Below, piece after piece: positions 15,232 to 23,484 of a stretch of DNA of 64,000 nucleotides. The notes beneath the pieces were generated by a model that searched no databases, had not been told where the DNA came from, and was given only the letters and a program-made list of their open reading frames with translations. A program made the translations under genes and the position numbers. Every line of letters begins with the position of its first letter. Within the stretch, counting starts at the first letter, position 1. The stretch is from JAHJQZ01 sp963675235 (lineage in GTDB: Bacteria > Pseudomonadota > Alphaproteobacteria > Rhizobiales > Devosiaceae), in contig CAXXFU010000017.1 in the NCBI GenBank assembly GCA_963675235.2, positions 248,001 through 312,000 of the forward strand. Direction: 5' to 3'.

Positions 15232-17382
15232 ATGGCTGATACCACGCCGGCTTCGCGCCCACGGACTTCCGGCTTCCGCTTCCCGAGCCTTCATGACCTG
15301 ATCGATCTGTTCCGCCAGTCCGACATCGCGCTGGCGATCGGCGTGATGGGCATCCTGGTCGTGCTCATCCTGCCGATGCCGCCGTTCATGCTCGACATGC
15401 TGCTGGCGGTTTCGATCGTTTTCTCGGTGCTGGTGCTGATGACCTCGCTGTTCATCCAGGCGCCGCTCGAATTCTCGGCCTTCCCAACCGTCCTTCTCAT
15501 CACCACCATGCTGAGGCTGTCGCTCAACCTGGCCTCGACCAAGCTGATCCTCGCCAACGGGCACAACGGCACCCAGGCGGCCGGCAACGTTATCGAGGCC
15601 TTCGGCAATTTCGTGATGCAGGGCAATTTCGTCATCGGCATCATCGTTTTCGGCATCCTGGTGATCGTCAATTTCGTTGTCATTACCAAGGGTTCGGGAC
15701 GAATCGCCGAAGTCGCGGCGCGCTTTACCCTCGACGCCATGCCCGGCAAGCAGATGGCCATCGACGCCGACCTCTCCGCCGGCCTGATCGACGAGGGCGA
15801 AGCCCGCGCCCGGCGCAAGAACCTCGAGGACGAAAGCTCGTTCTTCGGCGCCATGGACGGCGCGTCCAAATTCGTGCGCGGCGATGCCATCGCCGGCCTG
15901 CTCATCACCTTCATCAACATCATCGGCGGCATGGTCATCGGTGTGGCGCAGATGGGTCTGAGCTTCGCCGAAGCAGGCAACAACTATACGCTGCTGACCG
16001 TCGGCGACGGGCTCGTCACCCAGATCCCGGCGCTGATCGTTTCCACCGCGGCCGGCCTGCTCGTCTCCAAGGCCGGCGTGACCGGCAGCGCCGACAAGGC
16101 GCTGGCCCAGCAGTTCACCGGCTACCCGCGCGCGCTCGGCATGTCGGCGGCGGTGATGGCGATCATGGCTTTTCTGCCCGGCATGCCGGTCCTGCCCTTC
16201 CTCGCCCTGGCCGGCGGTGCGGGCTATGCCGCCTACGTTGCCGGCAAGGCCAAGGCGATCCGCGAGGAAGAAGAAGCCCTGGCTGCCGCCAGCGGACTGC
16301 CCGGCATGCCCGGCGCCGGAGGTGAAGCCTCCGAGCCGTCCGAAGTGCCGATCGCCGAAACGCTTAAGATGGACGAACTCAAGCTCGAACTCGGTTATGG
16401 TCTGCTGCAGCTGGTCAAGGACGACGGCACCGGAACCGACCGGCTGACCGAACAGATAAAGGCGTTGAGGCGCCAGCTCGCCGTCGATCTCGGCTTCGTC
16501 ATGCCACCGGTCAGAATCCTCGACAACATGCAGCTCGACCCGAACCTGTACAAGATCCGCATCAAGGAGATCGAGGTCGGCGACGGCAACGTCTACCCCT
16601 CTCTGCTGATGGTAATGGACCCCGAGGGCAACCAGATCACTCTGCCCGGCGAACACACGACCGAGCCGGCCTTCGGTCTGCCGGCGACATGGATCGATCC
16701 GGCGCTGAGGGACGAGGCCGAAATCCGCGGCTATTCCATCATCGATCCGTCGACAGTGATCTCGACACACCTGACCGAAGTGCTGAAGGCCAATGTCTCG
16801 GATCTCCTGAGCTATGCCGGAACGCAGTCGCTGCTCCAGGGGCTGACCACGGCACAGCAGAAGCTGGTCGAGGACATCGTGCCCTCGCTGATCTCGGTGA
16901 CCGGCATCCAGCGCGTGCTGCAATCGCTCCTCAGCGAACGCGTGTCGATCCGCGACCTGCCGACGATCCTGGAGGGCATCGCCGAGGTCGCCGGAACCGG
17001 CCGCTCGCCGCAGATGATGGCCGAGCATGTCCGGGGTCGCCTCGCCCGCCAGCTGTGCGCAGCCAATCTCGGTCCGGACGGCGCCCTGCCCATCCTGACG
17101 CTGTCGCACGACTGGGAGCGCAACTTCGCAGAAGCCATGCATGGCGAGGGCAGCGACCGGCACCTGGCGATGGCCCCGTCCAAGCTGCAGCAGTTCATCA
17201 CCGGCGTGCAGGGCGCCTTCGAAAGCGCCGCCCAGTCCGGACATCTTCCGGTTCTGATCACCTCGGCGGCGATCCGTCCGCATGTGCGCGCCATCATCGA
17301 GCGCTTCCGGCCGCAAACGGTGGTGATGAGCCAGAACGAGGTGCACCCGCAGATCCGACTCAAGACCATCGGCAGCGTCTAG
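15232..17382 (+). CDS. flhA: Flagellar export gate protein FlhA
   Basis: FlhA is the large inner-membrane component of the flagellar type III export gate. The 716-residue protein has eight N-terminal transmembrane helices over about residues 25-340, including LRLSLNLASTKLIL and the FHIPEP-family loop GKQMAIDADLSAGLIDEGEARARR, then a cytoplasmic domain starting near residue 380 that binds chaperone-substrate complexes. The ATG at 15232 follows GAGCGCACCGTCC. The 137-bp gap after flbD shows no obvious sigma-54 or CtrA site, so it may be read from the fliF transcript. Confidence 0.96.
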   Translation: MADTTPASRPRTSGFRFPSLHDLIDLFRQSDIALAIGVMGILVVLILPMPPFMLDMLLAVSIVFSVLVLMTSLFIQAPLEFSAFPTVLLITTMLRLSLNLASTKLILANGHNGTQAAGNVIEAFGNFVMQGNFVIGIIVFGILVIVNFVVITKGSGRIAEVAARFTLDAMPGKQMAIDADLSAGLIDEGEARARRKNLEDESSFFGAMDGASKFVRGDAIAGLLITFINIIGGMVIGVAQMGLSFAEAGNNYTLLTVGDGLVTQIPALIVSTAAGLLVSKAGVTGSADKALAQQFTGYPRALGMSAAVMAIMAFLPGMPVLPFLALAGGAGYAAYVAGKAKAIREEEEALAAASGLPGMPGAGGEASEPSEVPIAETLKMDELKLELGYGLLQLVKDDGTGTDRLTEQIKALRRQLAVDLGFVMPPVRILDNMQLDPNLYKIRIKEIEVGDGNVYPSLLMVMDPEGNQITLPGEHTTEPAFGLPATWIDPALRDEAEIRGYSIIDPSTVISTHLTEVLKANVSDLLSYAGTQSLLQGLTTAQQKLVEDIVPSLISVTGIQRVLQSLLSERVSIRDLPTILEGIAEVAGTGRSPQMMAEHVRGRLARQLCAANLGPDGALPILTLSHDWERNFAEAMHGEGSDRHLAMAPSKLQQFITGVQGAFESAAQSGHLPVLITSAAIRPHVRAIIERFRPQTVVMSQNEVHPQIRLKTIGSV

Positions 17383-17546
17383 GCTCTTCATCGCCGCCTG
17401 CCCGGGCTGCCTGCGATCTCCTGCTTCGGCAAATCACGATGCCTTCGCGCAGAGGATTCGTTTTGCCCAACAATCGCCGCACTTGCCGAAAACAGTCCGC
17501 GCTCCGGCGTGACCCGCGCGGCCACGCATCAGGGAACTAGGGGAAC

Positions 17547-17936
17547 ATGAGCGCTCGTCAGCCGACAGTATCGCGGTACGACGCCTTCAGCCGGACCATC
17601 GGCCGGCTGGTCGCCGCGCTGTTCGCCTTTGCGTTCCTTGCCACGACGCCGCTCGGCATTTCCGGCGTTTCGGCCACCCAACCTGCCGTTTGCCAGTCGG
17701 TCGCCCACGCCGGCGTCTGCATCGAGAGCGATGCCAGTGCCGCAGTCCTGCCCAGCGAGACACGGGACGAGTTCGATCGCACCCAGCACCGTCCGGTCGG
17801 TTCGTTCGACGATCCCCATTTCCTGCCGCAGATCACCAGCGTCTCGGTTTCGTTCTTCAAGACTGCCCTCGATATCGGCTCGCTGCGCCTACCGGCGCTA
17901 CCACCGCCCGGCCGCGGTCCGCCCCTCCTCGCCTGA
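17547..17936 (+). CDS. Small secreted or membrane-anchored protein of unknown function
   Basis: I do not recognise a family for this 129-residue product. It has a clear signal or anchor segment (RLVAALFAFAFLATTPLGISGVSA, about residues 20-43), two cysteines 10 residues apart just after it (AVCQ and GVCIE), and a Pro-rich C-terminus (PALPPPGRGPP). The ATG at 17547 follows a strong AGGGGAAC. It is the first gene of a block with the NEW3 protein and the ABC transporter, 168 bp upstream of the former with a long inverted repeat in between, so it may belong to the same system. Confidence 0.62.
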   Translation: MSARQPTVSRYDAFSRTIGRLVAALFAFAFLATTPLGISGVSATQPAVCQSVAHAGVCIESDASAAVLPSETRDEFDRTQHRPVGSFDDPHFLPQITSVSVSFFKTALDIGSLRLPALPPPGRGPPLLA

Positions 17937-18014
17937 AACGACGATCGCCTCGCGTTCGGATACCGACAGTCCTCCCAAGCACGCGGTGTTCCGGGCGATT
18001 CGAGACGCGTTAGC

Positions 18015-18063
18015 GGCTCTGGAGCCGTCGCCGGCTATGTGCAGGACGACCGGCTCCAGAGCC
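18015..18063. repeat. Perfect 13-bp inverted repeat before the NEW3-domain gene
   Basis: GGCTCTGGAGCCG (18015-18027) and CGGCTCCAGAGCC (18051-18063) are exact reverse complements around a 23-base loop. The right arm ends 41 bp before the start of the NEW3-domain gene. There is no T run. It could be an operator, an mRNA processing or stability hairpin within an operon, or an attenuator. Confidence 0.6.
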
Positions 18064-18104
18064 TGACCCGGCCTGCCGGGACCATTCAGCTTTCGAGGAA
18101 CCTC

Positions 18105-19298
18105 ATGCTTTTCCGAACCTCTCTTGTCGGGAGTGCGCTGCTCGCCTGCGCCCTGGCCAGCTCGCCTGCCACCTTCGCCCAATCCACGTTGACACACCAG
18201 GCGACCGCGCCGACCCCGCACGGCGTTTTCCTGACAACGCCCAATCCCGAGATCAAGGTGGCGCCCGGCAATCCGGTCACCTTCAAACTGTCGCTGATCA
18301 ATGACACCGAAATTCCAGAACGCGCCAACCTGGCGCTGGCGGGGGTACCCGATGGCTGGACCTATTCGCTCAAGGGTGGCAACTACGAGGTCACCTCGGC
18401 CATGGTCGCGCCCGGCCAGACCGGCGAGCTCAGCCTGACCCTGACGCCTGACAAGACCGCCGCCAAAAAGGCCTACAACCTCGATCTCTCGGCCAAATAC
18501 GCCGATGGCAAGGCCGACCTGCCGCTGTCTGTGACCCTGGCCGACCTGCCGTCGACCGGAACCAAGCTTGTGCCCGATCTTCCGGGCCTGAAAGGCACGG
18601 CCAAGACGACGTTCAAGTACAAGCTCAAGCTGACCAATGGCTCGGGCGAGGATGCCCTGTTCAACCTCGCCGCCGATGCACCTGCCGGGTTCACCACCGA
18701 TTTCAAGCAGGGCTACGGCAGCGACCAGATCACTGGCGTCCCGGTCAAGGCCGGCGCCACCCAGGACATCACCCTCGAAGTCAAGCCGTCCAGCAATGCC
18801 GACGCCGGCACCTATCCGATCAAGGTCGCGACGGTCGCTGGCGATCAGAGCGCTTCGGCCGACCTGGCGCTACAGATCACCGGTACCGGCGACCTGTCGC
18901 TGTCCGGACCGCAGAACCGGCTGAGCGGGGAGGCCGTGGCGGGTGAGACCAAGACCTTCCCGTTCACCCTGACCTCGTCCGGCACGAGCGATGCCACCAA
19001 CATCAAGCTGAGCGCCTCGGCGCCGCGCGACTGGAAGGTGAACTTCGATCCCGCCACCCTGCCCGATCTCGCCGCCGGCCAGGACCAGACGGTCAACGTT
19101 GCGATCACGCCCTCTGAAAAGGCGATTGCCGGCGACTACATGGTCACCGTGCGGGCCGGCGCCGACGGCGTTTCAACCCCGGCGCAGTTCCGCGTCACCG
19201 TCAACACCTCGACGATGTGGGGCATTGTCGGCATCGGTATCATCGGCCTCGCCGTCATTGTGCTCGCCCTCGGTGTGATGAGGTATGGCCGCAGATGA
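18105..19298 (+). CDS. NEW3-domain type I membrane protein linked to an ABC transporter
   Basis: The 397-residue product has a signal peptide (about 1-27, ending TFAQ), three or four Ig-like repeats rich in Thr, Ser, Lys and Ala, and one C-terminal transmembrane helix (MWGIVGIGIIGLAVIVLALGV) with a short RYGRR tail inside. Repeated phrases such as GNPVTFKLSLIN, GQTGELSLTLTP, GATQDITLEVKP and GQDQTVNVAITP mark the alpha-galactosidase-NEW3 / COG1470 type. The ATG at 18105 has GAGGAA upstream. The stop overlaps the ABC ATPase start (ATGA), tying it to the transporter. It is probably an extracytoplasmic partner; the substrate is unknown. Confidence 0.75.
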   Translation: MLFRTSLVGSALLACALASSPATFAQSTLTHQATAPTPHGVFLTTPNPEIKVAPGNPVTFKLSLINDTEIPERANLALAGVPDGWTYSLKGGNYEVTSAMVAPGQTGELSLTLTPDKTAAKKAYNLDLSAKYADGKADLPLSVTLADLPSTGTKLVPDLPGLKGTAKTTFKYKLKLTNGSGEDALFNLAADAPAGFTTDFKQGYGSDQITGVPVKAGATQDITLEVKPSSNADAGTYPIKVATVAGDQSASADLALQITGTGDLSLSGPQNRLSGEAVAGETKTFPFTLTSSGTSDATNIKLSASAPRDWKVNFDPATLPDLAAGQDQTVNVAITPSEKAIAGDYMVTVRAGADGVSTPAQFRVTVNTSTMWGIVGIGIIGLAVIVLALGVMRYGRR

Positions 19299-20230
19299 AC
19301 GCCCCCGTCATAGAAGCCAAGGGGCTTGCCAAGGCATATGGCAAAACCCGGGTCGTCGACGGCATCGATCTATCGGTGTCCGAAGGCGAAGTCATCGGTC
19401 TGCTCGGCCCCAACGGGGCCGGCAAAACCACCACCATTCTCATGCTGCTCGGACTGACCGAAGCCAGCGAAGGCGAGGTGCGCATCCTCGGCAAGAATCC
19501 GTTCCGCGATCCGCTGGCGGTGAAGCGGGATGTCGGCTACCTGCCCGATTCCGTCGGCTTCTACGACAATCTCAGCGGACGGGATAATCTCAGGTACACC
19601 GCCAGGCTCGGCGGGCTCGACACAAGGCAAGCCAATACCCGCATGGAAGAGGCGCTCGACCGCGTCCGACTGACCGGTGTCGGTGATAAGCCTGTTGGCA
19701 CCTATTCGCATGGCATGCGGCAAAGGCTCGGCCTCGCCGAACTGCTGATGCGTAAGACGCGAATTGCCATACTCGACGAACCAACCTCGGGCCTCGATCC
19801 GCAATCGACCAGCGAATTGCTGGCGTTGATCCGCTCGTTCTCGCAAGACGGCATGACCATCGTCGTGTCCTCGCACCTGCTCGACGTCGTGCAATCGATC
19901 TGCCACCGCATCGCCCTGTTCAACAGGGGACGGATCGGCTTCGTCGGCACGGTCGATGAGCTGGCCCGGAAGGTGTCCGATGGCGCCTATCGCATCGAGG
20001 TCACGGCCGAAGACGTCGACATCGCCAAGATCGCCAAGGCCATCGACGGCGTCACCGTGGTGGACATGAACGGTGAGCTATGCCGGATCACCGCCAATCG
20101 CGACATCCGCACCGATCTGGCCCGGAAGGTGTTCGAGTCCGGTGGCGCCCTCAGGAATCTCGACGCGCGCAATGTCAGTCTCGGAGAAGCCTACAATCTC
20201 TATTTCGAGGAGGCGAAACATGCAGCGTAG
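19295..20230 (+). CDS. ABC transporter ATP-binding protein (CcmA/NosF type)
   Basis: The 311-residue ATPase has Walker A GPNGAGKTTT, Q-loop region LPDSVGFYDNLSG, signature YSHGMRQRLGLAE, Walker B IAILDEPTSGLDP and the switch His in SSHLL. A C-terminal domain of about 80 residues (after residue 230) is typical of ABC-2 exporters of the NatA/NosF group. It overlaps the NEW3 gene by four bases and the permease by 11 bases, so the three are translated together. The order resembles the nosDFY arrangement, but the membrane protein here is not NosD, so no copper role is claimed. Confidence 0.85.
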   Translation: MNAPVIEAKGLAKAYGKTRVVDGIDLSVSEGEVIGLLGPNGAGKTTTILMLLGLTEASEGEVRILGKNPFRDPLAVKRDVGYLPDSVGFYDNLSGRDNLRYTARLGGLDTRQANTRMEEALDRVRLTGVGDKPVGTYSHGMRQRLGLAELLMRKTRIAILDEPTSGLDPQSTSELLALIRSFSQDGMTIVVSSHLLDVVQSICHRIALFNRGRIGFVGTVDELARKVSDGAYRIEVTAEDVDIAKIAKAIDGVTVVDMNGELCRITANRDIRTDLARKVFESGGALRNLDARNVSLGEAYNLYFEEAKHAA

Positions 20231-21173
20231 AGGATCACCTTTCAAAGGCGTGATGACCGTTGCCCTCAAGGAGGCGGCCGATCACATGACCAGCGCCCGC
20301 ATGCATCTGGTCATGCTGCTGGTGCTGTTGACCGCGGCGGCCGCCGTCTATGCCGCCATCGGCAACATCAAGGCGACGACGGCTCAGGATCCGTTCATCT
20401 TCCTCAAGCTGTTCACCGTCGCCCAGCAGCCCCTGCCCTCGTTCTCCTCGTTCATGGGGTTCCTGCTGCCATTGCTCGCCATCGCCCTCGGGTTCGACGC
20501 GGTGAACGGCGAGTTCGGCAAGCGTACCATGAGCCGAATCCTAGCCCAGCCAATCTACCGCGATGCTGTGCTGTTCGGGAAATTTCTCGGCGGCATGCTG
20601 GTGATCGGCATCGCACTGACCACGCTGTGGCTCTTGATGATCGGCGCCGGCATCCTGATGCTCGGTCTGCCGCCGTCGGGTGACGAGGTGGCGCGCGGGC
20701 TGAGCTACCTGCTGGCCACTTTCGTCTACACCGGCGTCTGGCTCGCCCTGGCCCTGGCCTTCTCGACGCTGATCAAGGCACCGGCGACCTCGGCGCTGGC
20801 GGCCTTATCGGTATGGCTGATTTTCTCGTTCTTCTGGTCGATGATCACGCCCTTCGTGGCCAATCTTATCGTGCCTCTGGATCCGCTCAATCCGATCTCG
20901 GCGCTCAACCAGTTCTACATGCAGCAGGATCTGGCCCGCATCTCGCCGGTGACCCTTTACGGCGAGATCTCGCAGATGGTGCTCGACCCCGCCTCGCGTT
21001 CGGTCGGCCCGATCTTCATGTCTCAGATGCAGGGCGCGCTTATCGGAGCGCCACTGCCCACTTTTGAGAGCCTGTTGCTGATCTGGCCGCAGATTGCCGG
21101 CCTGTTCGCGGCCATGGTGATGCTGTTCACCGGAGCCTATGTCGCTTTCCAGCGTCAGGAAGTGCGAGCCTGA
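20220..21173 (+). CDS. ABC-2 type transporter permease (NosY-like)
   Basis: The 317-residue permease has about six hydrophobic helices and the ABC-2 hallmark region ALGFDAVNGEFGKRTMSRILAQPIYRDAVLFGKFLGG, which appears in NosY-like permeases. The ATG at 20220 follows GAGGAGG and lies inside the end of the ATPase gene. A long extracytoplasmic loop (about residues 215-280) precedes the last helix. It is the last gene of the unit and is followed by two hairpins. Confidence 0.85.
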   Translation: MQRRGSPFKGVMTVALKEAADHMTSARMHLVMLLVLLTAAAAVYAAIGNIKATTAQDPFIFLKLFTVAQQPLPSFSSFMGFLLPLLAIALGFDAVNGEFGKRTMSRILAQPIYRDAVLFGKFLGGMLVIGIALTTLWLLMIGAGILMLGLPPSGDEVARGLSYLLATFVYTGVWLALALAFSTLIKAPATSALAALSVWLIFSFFWSMITPFVANLIVPLDPLNPISALNQFYMQQDLARISPVTLYGEISQMVLDPASRSVGPIFMSQMQGALIGAPLPTFESLLLIWPQIAGLFAAMVMLFTGAYVAFQRQEVRA

Positions 21174-21187
21174 CTGACGCGGGAAGG

Positions 21188-21216
21188 CCGGGGAGTGACG
21201 GGCGGTCACTCCCCGG
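21188..21216. repeat. Perfect 12-bp inverted repeat after the ABC permease gene
   Basis: CCGGGGAGTGAC and GTCACTCCCCGG are exact complements around a five-base loop (GGGCG). It stands just before a second hairpin that looks like a bidirectional terminator. It may be the first half of a tandem terminator or a protein-binding palindrome. Confidence 0.55.
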
Positions 21217-21228
21217 TCCCTCTCACAC

Positions 21229-21258
21229 GAAAACGGCCCGCGCAAACGGGCCGTTTTC
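21229..21258. terminator. Bidirectional terminator between the ABC operon and fliIJ
   Basis: GAAAACGGCCCG and CGGGCCGTTTTC form a perfect 12-bp stem with loop CGCAAA. A residues on the left arm and T residues on the right arm allow termination in both directions, which suits the convergent ABC permease (+) and fliJ (-) genes. Confidence 0.82.
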
Positions 21259-21283
21259 GTCTGATAAGGAGTGAAACCAGCAG

Positions 21284-21694
21284 CTACCGGGAATGGCGTC
21301 TCAGGCCGATCTCGTCGAATTCGGCCTGTTCGAGCTTGGCTTCAGCGGCGGCCTCGCGCAGGTGCTCGCGCTGATCCAGCAATTCGATCTTCTTCAGTTC
21401 CTCGATGGCTTCGGCCAGGGCATCCTGGGCCGCCTCGAGCTGACCACGCATTCCTTCCGCCGATTCCAGCAGGTTGTCGCGCCGCGTCCGTGCCGCCTTG
21501 GCGAAGGTCGAATAGGCAAAGTGCGCAATATCGGAAATGCCGGTCTTCTGGTGCTCGATCTCGATCTGCTGATCCAGTTCGGCGGCCATGCGCTCGAAAT
21601 CCGCGACCATCATCTCGATCTGCGTCACCTGGCGGCGCTTTTCGTCCACCTGAAACTTCTTGAGCCGGATCAGGCTCTTGTTGCGCGACTTCAT
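21284..21694 (-). CDS. fliJ: Flagellar export chaperone/stalk protein FliJ
   Basis: FliJ is a coiled-coil protein that sits in the centre of the FliI hexamer and escorts export chaperones. The 136-residue product is almost entirely helical heptads, with the N-terminal KSRNKSLIRLKKFQVDEKRRQV typical of alphaproteobacterial FliJ. I place the start at the ATG at 21694, eight bases after AAGGAG; the GTG at 21703 overlaps that ribosome site and is unlikely. It starts 19 bp after the fliI stop, so the pair forms one operon. Confidence 0.88.
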   Translation of the reverse strand: MKSRNKSLIRLKKFQVDEKRRQVTQIEMMVADFERMAAELDQQIEIEHQKTGISDIAHFAYSTFAKAARTRRDNLLESAEGMRGQLEAAQDALAEAIEELKKIELLDQREHLREAAAEAKLEQAEFDEIGLRRHSR

Positions 21695-21713
21695 GACTTG
21701 CACTCCTTACTCA

Positions 21714-23048
21714 TCAAGTCTCGTTCGCAGCGATATCGTACTCCAGCAAGGTTGCGAGCCGTTGGTAACCCGCCTCGATACTGGTGCGATCATCTCGATC
21801 CTGGCTCAAAAACGCCTCCAGAACCGGCATGATCTCTATCGCCCGATCCACATCCGGATCCGATCCCTTCCGGTAAGCCCCCAGCCGGATCAGTTCCTCC
21901 ATGTCGGCGAACACCGACATCAGCTCACGCGCCGCCTGCAGTAGTGGCCGGATTTCAACCGGCACGCATCCAGGCATGGTGCGCGAAATGGACCTCAGAA
22001 CATTGATCGCCGGATAACGTCCACGTTCGGCGATCGCACGTTCCATCACAATGTGCCCGTCGAGAATACCTCTTACCGCATCCGCGATGGGCTCGTTGTG
22101 ATCATCACCTTCCACCAAAACGGTAAAAAGACCGGTAACGGATCCCGAACCTTCAAGTCCGGGCCCGGCCCGTTCGAGCAGGCGCGGCAATTCCGAGAAA
22201 ACCGTCGGCGGATAGCCCTTTGCCGTCGGCGGCTCGCCGATGGAAAGCCCGATCTCGCGCTGCGCCATGGCAAAGCGCGTCAAAGAGTCCATCATGCACA
22301 GAACGCGCTGGTTCTGGTCGCGGAAGTATTCGGCCAGGGTCATGGCGAGATAGGCGGCCTGCCGACGCATCAGGGCACTCTCGTCCGAGGTGGCGACAAC
22401 GATGACCGAGCGCTTGAGACCTTCTTCGCCGAGATAGTCGGTAATGAATTCCCTGACCTCGCGCCCGCGTTCGCCGATCAGGCCGATGACGGCGACGTCG
22501 GCGGAGGTGTTGCGCGCCAGCATCGACATCAGCACCGACTTGCCGACGCCCGAGCCGGCGAAGATGCCCATGCGCTGGCCTTCGCAGACCGTGGTGAAGG
22601 TGTTGAGCGTCCTGACTCCCATGTCGATGGGATCGCCGACCCGCGTCCTCAGATGCGCCGGTAGCGGTTGCGACTTGAGCGCATAGCCCGACGATCCGCG
22701 CGCCAGCGGACCCTTGCCGTCGATCGGCTCGCCATTGGCGTTGACGACGCGCCCGAGCCAGCTTGAATCGGGATAGGCCTGACCGTCGTGGCTCATGAAC
22801 ACGGCCTTGCAGCCGAGCCGCACGCCCTCGATCGACCCGAAGGGCAAGCACAGGGCATGACCGCCCTTGAAACCGATGATCTCGGCCTCGAGCCGCGCGC
22901 CGCCGCGCGTTTCGATGATGACGCGTCCGCCGACCCGCAGTTCGCGCACCGGGCCGACGATCTCGATGAGAAGCCCCTGGACCGACTTGACCCGGCCGAA
23001 GACCTCGACTTCCTCGATATCGGCGATTTCGGCGATCAGAGACTGCAC
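21714..23048 (-). CDS. fliI: Flagellum-specific ATPase FliI
   Basis: FliI is the F1-beta-like ATPase of the flagellar export apparatus. The product (444 residues from this start) shows Walker A GSGVGKSVLM, the RGREVREFI block, LCMMDSLTRFAMAQREIGLSIGEPP and the PTVFSELPRLLERAG segment, all characteristic. I chose GTG at 23048 because AGGGAG lies six bases upstream; the ATG at 23102 adds 18 residues (462 total) and is the alternative. It is divergent from ctrA and paired with fliJ. Confidence 0.94.
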   Translation of the reverse strand: MQSLIAEIADIEEVEVFGRVKSVQGLLIEIVGPVRELRVGGRVIIETRGGARLEAEIIGFKGGHALCLPFGSIEGVRLGCKAVFMSHDGQAYPDSSWLGRVVNANGEPIDGKGPLARGSSGYALKSQPLPAHLRTRVGDPIDMGVRTLNTFTTVCEGQRMGIFAGSGVGKSVLMSMLARNTSADVAVIGLIGERGREVREFITDYLGEEGLKRSVIVVATSDESALMRRQAAYLAMTLAEYFRDQNQRVLCMMDSLTRFAMAQREIGLSIGEPPTAKGYPPTVFSELPRLLERAGPGLEGSGSVTGLFTVLVEGDDHNEPIADAVRGILDGHIVMERAIAERGRYPAINVLRSISRTMPGCVPVEIRPLLQAARELMSVFADMEELIRLGAYRKGSDPDVDRAIEIMPVLEAFLSQDRDDRTSIEAGYQRLATLLEYDIAANET

Positions 23049-23136
23049 GCCGCTCTCCCTGCAAGCTGTTCGAGCTCGGCCCGAGTGTGCCGAACCGGAC
23101 ATGGCGACTCATCTCGAACGAATCGCTCCTCGAACG

Positions 23137-23152
23137 CTAACCGATCGTTAAG
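23137..23152 (-). promoter_or_regulatory. CtrA-like box upstream of fliI
   Basis: CTAA-CCGATCG-TTAAG is one base from TTAA-N7-TTAA and ends about 90 bp upstream of the fliI GTG start. A GANTC site (23120-23124) lies close by. Early flagellar operons are CtrA targets in Caulobacter. Confidence 0.5.
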
Positions 23153-23238
23153 CAATATGCTCTACTGCGATTGTTTGAGCAAAATTTTCCCCTGGCTCCT
23201 TTGGCGGGGTTTGCGCTCGCTCCCATACAGGTTTCGAT

Positions 23239-23404
23239 GAGTCCGCAGAGTCCATTACAGGACTTTCTTAAACTGTTTTCTTAAGTTTTGTATCTGGACT
23301 TTTATTAAATATTTCAATATCTTACACGGATGTGTGTTCAAGAATCCTTTCGCCTTGCCTGCGCGAATTAAAGTTTGTTAACTAATTGCGTTTAGGGTCG
23401 AATC
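23239..23404 (+). promoter_or_regulatory. ctrA promoter region with four GANTC sites and CtrA-like half-sites
   Basis: Four GANTC sites, the target of the CcrM methylase, fall in 166 bp: GAGTC at 23239 and 23248, GAATC at 23342 and 23400. TTAA-type half-sites are also dense: CTTAA at 23267, TTAAG at 23281 and TTAAAGTTTGTTAAC at 23368-23382, the last with a six- rather than seven-base spacer. The stretch is clearly richer in A+T than the flanking genes. Caulobacter ctrA is controlled by GANTC methylation state and by CtrA itself, so this region probably holds equivalent signals. Confidence 0.6.
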
Positions 23405-23484
23405 ATATCCAGTAGGGTTGGATTGGATGGCAGCCGCGCATGGGCGTCATTCATGTTCCAGCAGGAACCATCAAGGGGCTGAAC

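Noticed and set aside
15160..17391. Open frame of 743 codons on the - strand
   Set aside because: It is the antisense shadow of flhA, with a Gly/His/Arg/Asp-rich product and no recognisable domain.
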